A stretch of 18,155 nucleotides of DNA. Source: Microtetraspora glauca (GTDB taxonomy: Bacteria; Actinomycetota; Actinomycetes; Streptomycetales; Streptomycetaceae). How positions within the stretch are numbered: position 1 is the stretch's first letter; each line of letters starts with the position of its first letter. The DNA lies in contig JOFO01000080.1 of assembly GCA_000721275.1 (NCBI GenBank), forward strand, positions 1 to 18,155, written 5' to 3'. The notes under the pieces are model-generated. The model was not told where the DNA came from, made no database searches, and saw only the letters and a program-made list of their open reading frames with translations. Shown here piece by piece: positions 15,524 to 18,155 of the stretch. Both the position numbers and the translations under genes were made by a program.

Positions 15524-15647
15524 CGTCATCCACCGCACCTCCCCGTCGTGCGTCTCGTCCGTGGGTACGAGCCCGGTGGTACGAGCTCCAGCCGCTCCCC
15601 GGCCGGGATCACTTCGAGGACGACGTCCTGCGGCACCTTCTCGACTC
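15524..15647 (-). pseudogene. GNAT remnant with internal deletion
   Basis: This is a decayed second copy of the acetyltransferase at 14046-14588. Bases 15581-15647 match 14533-14599 (gene 5' end, 64 of 67 identical), and 15531-15580 match 14101-14150 (gene 3' end, 43 of 50). The 382 bp between are missing. Because 382 is not a multiple of three, the two halves are in different frames: VPQDVVLEVIPAGERLELVP in one and LVPTDETHDGEVRW in the other. In the intact gene both deletion edges carry GCGGC (14146-14150 and 14528-14532), consistent with slippage between short repeats. An open frame with GTG at 15699 and TGA at 15526 (57 codons) starts 4 nt after the SMI1 gene stop and could still be translated as an orphan peptide. 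Confidence 0.85.
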
Positions 15648-15703
15648 TCTTCGGCTTACCCGTCACGGCTGCCGGTCGACGATCCGGCTTCTTCCTCACC
15701 GCG

Positions 15704-16261
15704 TCACACTCCGCTGGGCCGGACCGCCTGAACGGCCCCCAGCCGGCGGAACTCGTGCGTCGCGAGGGGGAACAGAGTGGAAAGGATGCCCGACCTCAGT
15801 TCTCCGTCGAGGCAAGATGCGAGGAACTGGGTGCACGTGATGGGGAAATGCTCCCAGCGTTCGCCCCGGGCCTCGTTCACCATGACCGTCCATCGGTCCG
15901 GATCGACGTCCGGACGGACGAGCCAGTAGAGGCACTCTCCGTTGTCCGTGGTGGCCCAGGGCAGGACTCGGGCCCCGTCGGCCTCAAGTTCCGCGGGCTT
16001 CTTCTCGACCTCCCACAGGTATTCGAGGTCCTCTGCCTGGTTCCTCGCCCATGTGATGAGGTCATAGCGCCTGTTGGGGCATTCCGGCTCCAGGACGTAG
16101 AGATAGTTGTCCCACTTGCTCCCGCCGTAGATACCGATGAACTCCTTGTAGTCGGAGGGGAGTTCGGACCCCAAGTTGGCCTCGAACGCATTCCAGTCCT
16201 TCGTTCGAGACCCCTCGGGCGCCGGGGATATTTCGAGCAGTCGAGAAATTCCACTTGTCAT
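15704..16261 (-). CDS. SMI1/KNR4 (SUKH) family immunity-type protein
   Basis: This is a 185-aa protein of the SUKH superfamily. Its hallmark is 'WNAFEANLGSELPSDYKEFIGIYGG' (about 23-47), followed by a beta-rich region with 'LVRPDVDPDRWTVMVNEARGERWEHF' and a C-terminal helix around 'CTQFLASCLDGEL'. SUKH proteins are common immunity partners of polymorphic toxins, although the fold also occurs in unrelated roles. No toxin is adjacent. The ATG has AGGG about 8 nt upstream. A 9-bp direct repeat with 22-bp spacing overlaps the upstream region. GC is low for this genome (33 of 60 by hand count at 16081-16140), as for the first Imm50 gene, suggesting recent arrival. Confidence 0.82.
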   Translation of the reverse strand: MTSGISRLLEISPAPEGSRTKDWNAFEANLGSELPSDYKEFIGIYGGSKWDNYLYVLEPECPNRRYDLITWARNQAEDLEYLWEVEKKPAELEADGARVLPWATTDNGECLYWLVRPDVDPDRWTVMVNEARGERWEHFPITCTQFLASCLDGELRSGILSTLFPLATHEFRRLGAVQAVRPSGV

Positions 16262-16262
16262 G

Positions 16263-16293
16263 CGTGAGTCCCTTTCTCGGGTGCCGTGAGTCC
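16263..16293. repeat. Direct repeat upstream of the SMI1 gene
   Basis: CGTGAGTCC occurs at 16263-16271 and 16285-16293, a 22-bp period close to two helical turns. The first copy lies 1 nt upstream of the ATG and overlaps the position of the ribosome binding site. It could be a tandem operator or chance. The rest of the 157-bp gap to 16418 shows nothing I can name. Confidence 0.35.
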
Positions 16294-16418
16294 AAACTGC
16301 AGAGGAATCCCATGGGGCTGACAGCCGTCGCGGCGTGGTCCCGCAGGCGTCCCGTCACCCTGTCCGCTCCCTCGCCTGGCACGTGGTCGACTCCCTTGGT
16401 GCAGGTGGTGAACGGTTC

Positions 16419-16832
16419 TCAAGGAGAGGTGGCGGCGAGGTAGGTCCGGGCGCGGGTGAGCCTCGCTTCCTCGGCCCGGAAGGCGAGGTGTTCCGTCGGA
16501 CTCTCGACCGTCACCGTGATGCCCCCGGGCCCGGGCGCGCGGAGGATCCGCACGGTGCGCCGCGCGCTGCCTCCCCAGCCGGAGACGCGCAGGCCGGCGA
16601 CGGAGGTGAAGGTGAGGAAGAACTCGAAGGCGTTGCCGCCGTCTCCGTTTCCCCAGTGCTCCAGGACGGCGGGCGGCGCGGGGCACAGGTCGAACCCGAG
16701 CGTGACGCTGACCTCCCTCTCGTCGACGAGGCAGTGGAAGAGCTCGCACGCGTCGAGTGCGGGGAGCGCCGCCGGCGGCTCCCACGCTTCCTCGGCACCG
16801 GCCACCGGGCCGATCCGTTCAGAGCCGTTCAT
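16419..16832 (-). CDS. Imm50-type immunity protein (second of three)
   Basis: This is a 137-aa protein resembling the Imm50 pattern in its strand-rich core 'VSVTLGFDLCPAPPAVLEHW' (about 41-60), 'FEFFLTFTSVAGLRVSGWGG' (about 69-88) and the terminal 'LTRARTYLAA'. The N-terminal 35 residues are Pro/Ala-rich and lack the usual W-x-x-L-L and YG segments, so it is more diverged than its two relatives. Its ATG lies inside the end of the preceding gene (14-nt overlap, 16819-16832), so translation is probably coupled. It is the last gene of a three-gene unit. GC is high, unlike the first Imm50 gene, suggesting longer residence. The family assignment is moderate. Confidence 0.6.
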   Translation of the reverse strand: MNGSERIGPVAGAEEAWEPPAALPALDACELFHCLVDEREVSVTLGFDLCPAPPAVLEHWGNGDGGNAFEFFLTFTSVAGLRVSGWGGSARRTVRILRAPGPGGITVTVESPTEHLAFRAEEARLTRARTYLAATSP

Positions 16833-17340
16833 AGAAGGTCTTCTCGCTGAGGTCGGGCAAGGTGACGAACCTACGGGAGTCGACTTTGCCGAGGAACCCC
16901 CGGGGCCCGCCGTCGCCCCCGTCCGGGCCGGCCGCGAAGGCGCTCAGATGACCGGCGACGACGGAGTCGGACGCCTCGAAGGACAGCCGGAGCGAGGCGG
17001 ACTCGGCGGTCACCAGCACCCTGCGCCTCCCCGCTTCCTCGACGCGGAGGACGGTCGTGGCGGGCGGGTGCCACCCTCGCATCTCCAGACGCTCGACCGC
17101 GAGGAACTGGAGGTGGCACTGCAGGCGGTCGAACCCCGCCTCCCGCCACGCGGGCAGGGGATGGGCCGGATACGAGGGCAGGTCCACCCGCAGCGTGAGC
17201 GCGGGGCCGTAGTGGTTCAGGTGCACGGACCGTACGACGAGCGGCCCGGCGGGCGGCAGCCCTCCGTAGAGGGCGTACAGCTCCGCCTGGTTCACCAGCA
17301 GGTCGACCCAGTCCGGAGACACGGCCTCGGCTCCCCTCAT
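16819..17340 (-). CDS. Imm50-type immunity protein (third of three)
   Basis: This is a 173-aa protein with a clear Imm50-like layout: 'WVDLLVNQAELYALYGGLPPAGPLVVRSVHL' (about 11-41), then 'ALTLRVDLPSYPAHPLPAW', then strands around 'LQCHLQFLAVERLEMRGWHPP' and a terminal 'SFEASDSVVAGHLSAF'. An extra C-terminal tail of about 35 residues follows the family core. It begins with ATGA (17340-17337), overlapping the stop of the unknown gene before it, and overlaps the next gene by 14 nt. It is thus the middle cistron of a tightly coupled operon. Family members act as antidotes to polymorphic toxins; no toxin is seen nearby. Confidence 0.65.
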   Translation of the reverse strand: MRGAEAVSPDWVDLLVNQAELYALYGGLPPAGPLVVRSVHLNHYGPALTLRVDLPSYPAHPLPAWREAGFDRLQCHLQFLAVERLEMRGWHPPATTVLRVEEAGRRRVLVTAESASLRLSFEASDSVVAGHLSAFAAGPDGGDGGPRGFLGKVDSRRFVTLPDLSEKTFYERL

Positions 17341-17606
17341 CGCAGCCGCTGGACGACGATCCAGTAGTCGTCCTCCTCTTCGCTCACCGCGCAGACCACC
17401 CGCCCGTCCCTCGACATGGCCAGTAAGTCCAGCCCCTCCTCAGGCCGCACGAGCCGCGGAGCGAGTACGGCGCCGGGCGCCCACCCCACCACGGTTCCGT
17501 TCGCCACGCTCTTCAGCGCCTCCAGCACGGAGGGAACGCCGCCGGGCGCGTCCTCCTCCGGGACCACGAGCCCCGTCGCGGCCGACGAAAGTGCACGCCA
17601 TCTCAT
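17337..17606 (-). CDS. Hypothetical protein with TTA codon, first gene of the immunity operon
   Basis: This is an 89-aa protein of unknown function. The sequence is mixed hydrophobic/acidic and ends with 'VVCAVSEEEDDYWIVVQRLR', with no membrane segment or signal peptide. The start ATG has AAGG (17617-17614) 7 nt upstream. Codon 61 (17426-17424) is TTA, the only one I found in the called genes. In Streptomyces TTA is read by the bldA tRNA, which is abundant only late in growth. The stop overlaps the start of the next Imm50 gene as ATGA, so poor translation here could lower both coupled downstream genes. It may be a small immunity protein, but I see no diagnostic motif. Confidence 0.65.
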   Translation of the reverse strand: MRWRALSSAATGLVVPEEDAPGGVPSVLEALKSVANGTVVGWAPGAVLAPRLVRPEEGLDLLAMSRDGRVVCAVSEEEDDYWIVVQRLR

Positions 17607-17714
17607 CGTGCAACCTTACGAGTCCGAACGGCGGCCGTCCCGGGAGAAGCCCCCATGTCGCTCCTCCGGCCGGACGCATCACTACCTCCCGGGCCGTCAT
17701 GTGAGCAGTGCTCC

Positions 17715-18101
17715 TCAGTGGCGGGTGTCGTGGGTGGTGGAGTGGGAGGTGTTCGTGCTGCCGCAGCGGGGGCAGGGGGTGCCGTCCGGCGATCTGAAGG
17801 CGGCGTCGCAGGCGTGGCAGTACTGGAGGGGTGCGGGTGGGGGTGGGGGGAGCTGGGTGCCCAGTGGGGGTGCCGGGGGGAGGTGGGCGGTGAGGCGGTG
17901 GGCCAGGAGGGCGGCGGGGCGGTGGAGAGGGGCGGTGGGCAGGCCGGTCGTCAGGGCGTGGCGGACGGTCTCGGGTGAGGCGCCGCGTTCGAGCCAGGCG
18001 GCGACGCCGGGGGTGAGGTGTGCGGCGTCGGTCTCGGAGCAGTGGAGGCGTGGGTCGGCGGTCCGTAGGTCGAGGAGGACCTGGAGGGCGGAGCGGAGGA
18101 G
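17715..18101 (-). CDS. 5'-truncated protein with C-terminal zinc ribbon
   Basis: Only the last 128 residues lie on genuine genomic sequence; the N-terminus is lost at the contig edge. The visible part has a helical region 'TPGVAAWLERGASPETVRHALTTGLP...HRPAALLAHRLTAHLPP', a Pro-rich linker, and a zinc-ribbon-like motif C-x2-C-x11-C-x2-C ('CHACDAAFRSPDGTPCPRC'), then a His/Thr/Ser-rich tail. I recall similar C-termini on Streptomyces helix-turn-helix proteins, so a DNA-binding protein is likely, but the N-terminal domain cannot be seen. The apparent start 'MYKRQ' upstream is encoded by adapter sequence and is not real. The 108-bp gap to the next gene shows only a weak inverted repeat (17639-17646 with 17686-17693). 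Confidence 0.7.
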   Translation of the reverse strand, partial: LLRSALQVLLDLRTADPRLHCSETDAAHLTPGVAAWLERGASPETVRHALTTGLPTAPLHRPAALLAHRLTAHLPPAPPLGTQLPPPPPAPLQYCHACDAAFRSPDGTPCPRCGSTNTSHSTTHDTRH

Positions 18102-18155
18102 CTGTCTCTTATACACATCTGACGCTGCCGACGAAGAGGATAGTGTAGATCTCGG
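18102..18155. other. Illumina Nextera adapter contamination
   Basis: Bases 18102-18120 are CTGTCTCTTATACACATCT, the complement of the Tn5 mosaic end. Next come GACGCTGCCGACGA (18121-18134), an 8-base index AGAGGATA (18135-18142), which I recognise as the complement of Nextera i5 index S503, and GTGTAGATCTCGG (18143-18155), the beginning of the P5 flow-cell sequence. None of it is genomic. Confidence 0.98.

Noticed and set aside
1..18101. CRISPR arrays, tRNA or rRNA genes, insertion sequences, integrases
   Set aside because: I saw no regularly spaced repeats, no tRNA-like cloverleaf or rRNA sequence, and no transposase or integrase motifs on either strand.
18102..18116. A GTG start giving 'MYKRQ' for the terminal gene
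   Set aside because: These bases are Nextera adapter, so the start is artificial.

Overview
The window is high-GC actinobacterial DNA, almost certainly from Streptomyces or a close relative. The reasons are the strong G/C bias at third codon positions, frequent GTG and TTG starts, weak or absent ribosome binding sites at several starts, U-tract-free hairpin terminators, a single TTA codon, and a gene set (FadE5-type acyl-CoA dehydrogenase, SseB-family protein, PAS-GAF-SpoIIE-HATPase phosphatase, Streptomyces-type AspRS) that I recognise from Streptomyces chromosomes. The final 54 bases (18102-18155) are Illumina Nextera adapter plus index, not genome, so the true contig ends at 18101.

Positions 1-13280 are ordinary chromosomal housekeeping DNA. 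In order they hold: a thioredoxin/NHL-repeat protein (+); a convergent M18 aminopeptidase (-); a FadE5-like acyl-CoA dehydrogenase (-); a divergent SseB-family gene (+), with two copies of a 14-bp palindromic operator-like site between it and the dehydrogenase; a pirin (+); an AI-2E-family membrane protein (+), whose stop codon interlocks with that of a metallo-beta-lactamase-fold protein (-); a multidomain SpoIIE-type phosphatase (-); and divergent aspS (+). Strong hairpin terminators follow the dehydrogenase, SseB, pirin and aspS genes.

Positions 13281-18101 are accessory in character, and every gene lies on the minus strand. A vapBC toxin-antitoxin pair sits 3 nt downstream of a GNAT acetyltransferase, and the presumed vapB operator overlaps the GNAT stop codon. 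Upstream lies a run of immunity-type genes with no toxin gene in view: three proteins I assign to the Imm50 type, one SMI1/KNR4 (SUKH) protein and two small unknowns. Part of this run (about 14660-16300) is clearly lower in GC than the rest. A decayed second GNAT copy at 15524-15647 joins the gene's 5' and 3' ends after an internal deletion. The two GNAT sequences are direct repeats flanking one Imm50 gene and one unknown gene.

The distal immunity genes form a tightly overlapping three-gene unit (17606 to 16419). Its first gene carries the only TTA codon I found in the called genes, so it may be under bldA control. My reading is a polyimmunity locus built by gene gain, duplication and deletion next to a toxin-antitoxin module. 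A 5'-truncated gene encoding a zinc-ribbon C-terminus runs off the end of the contig.
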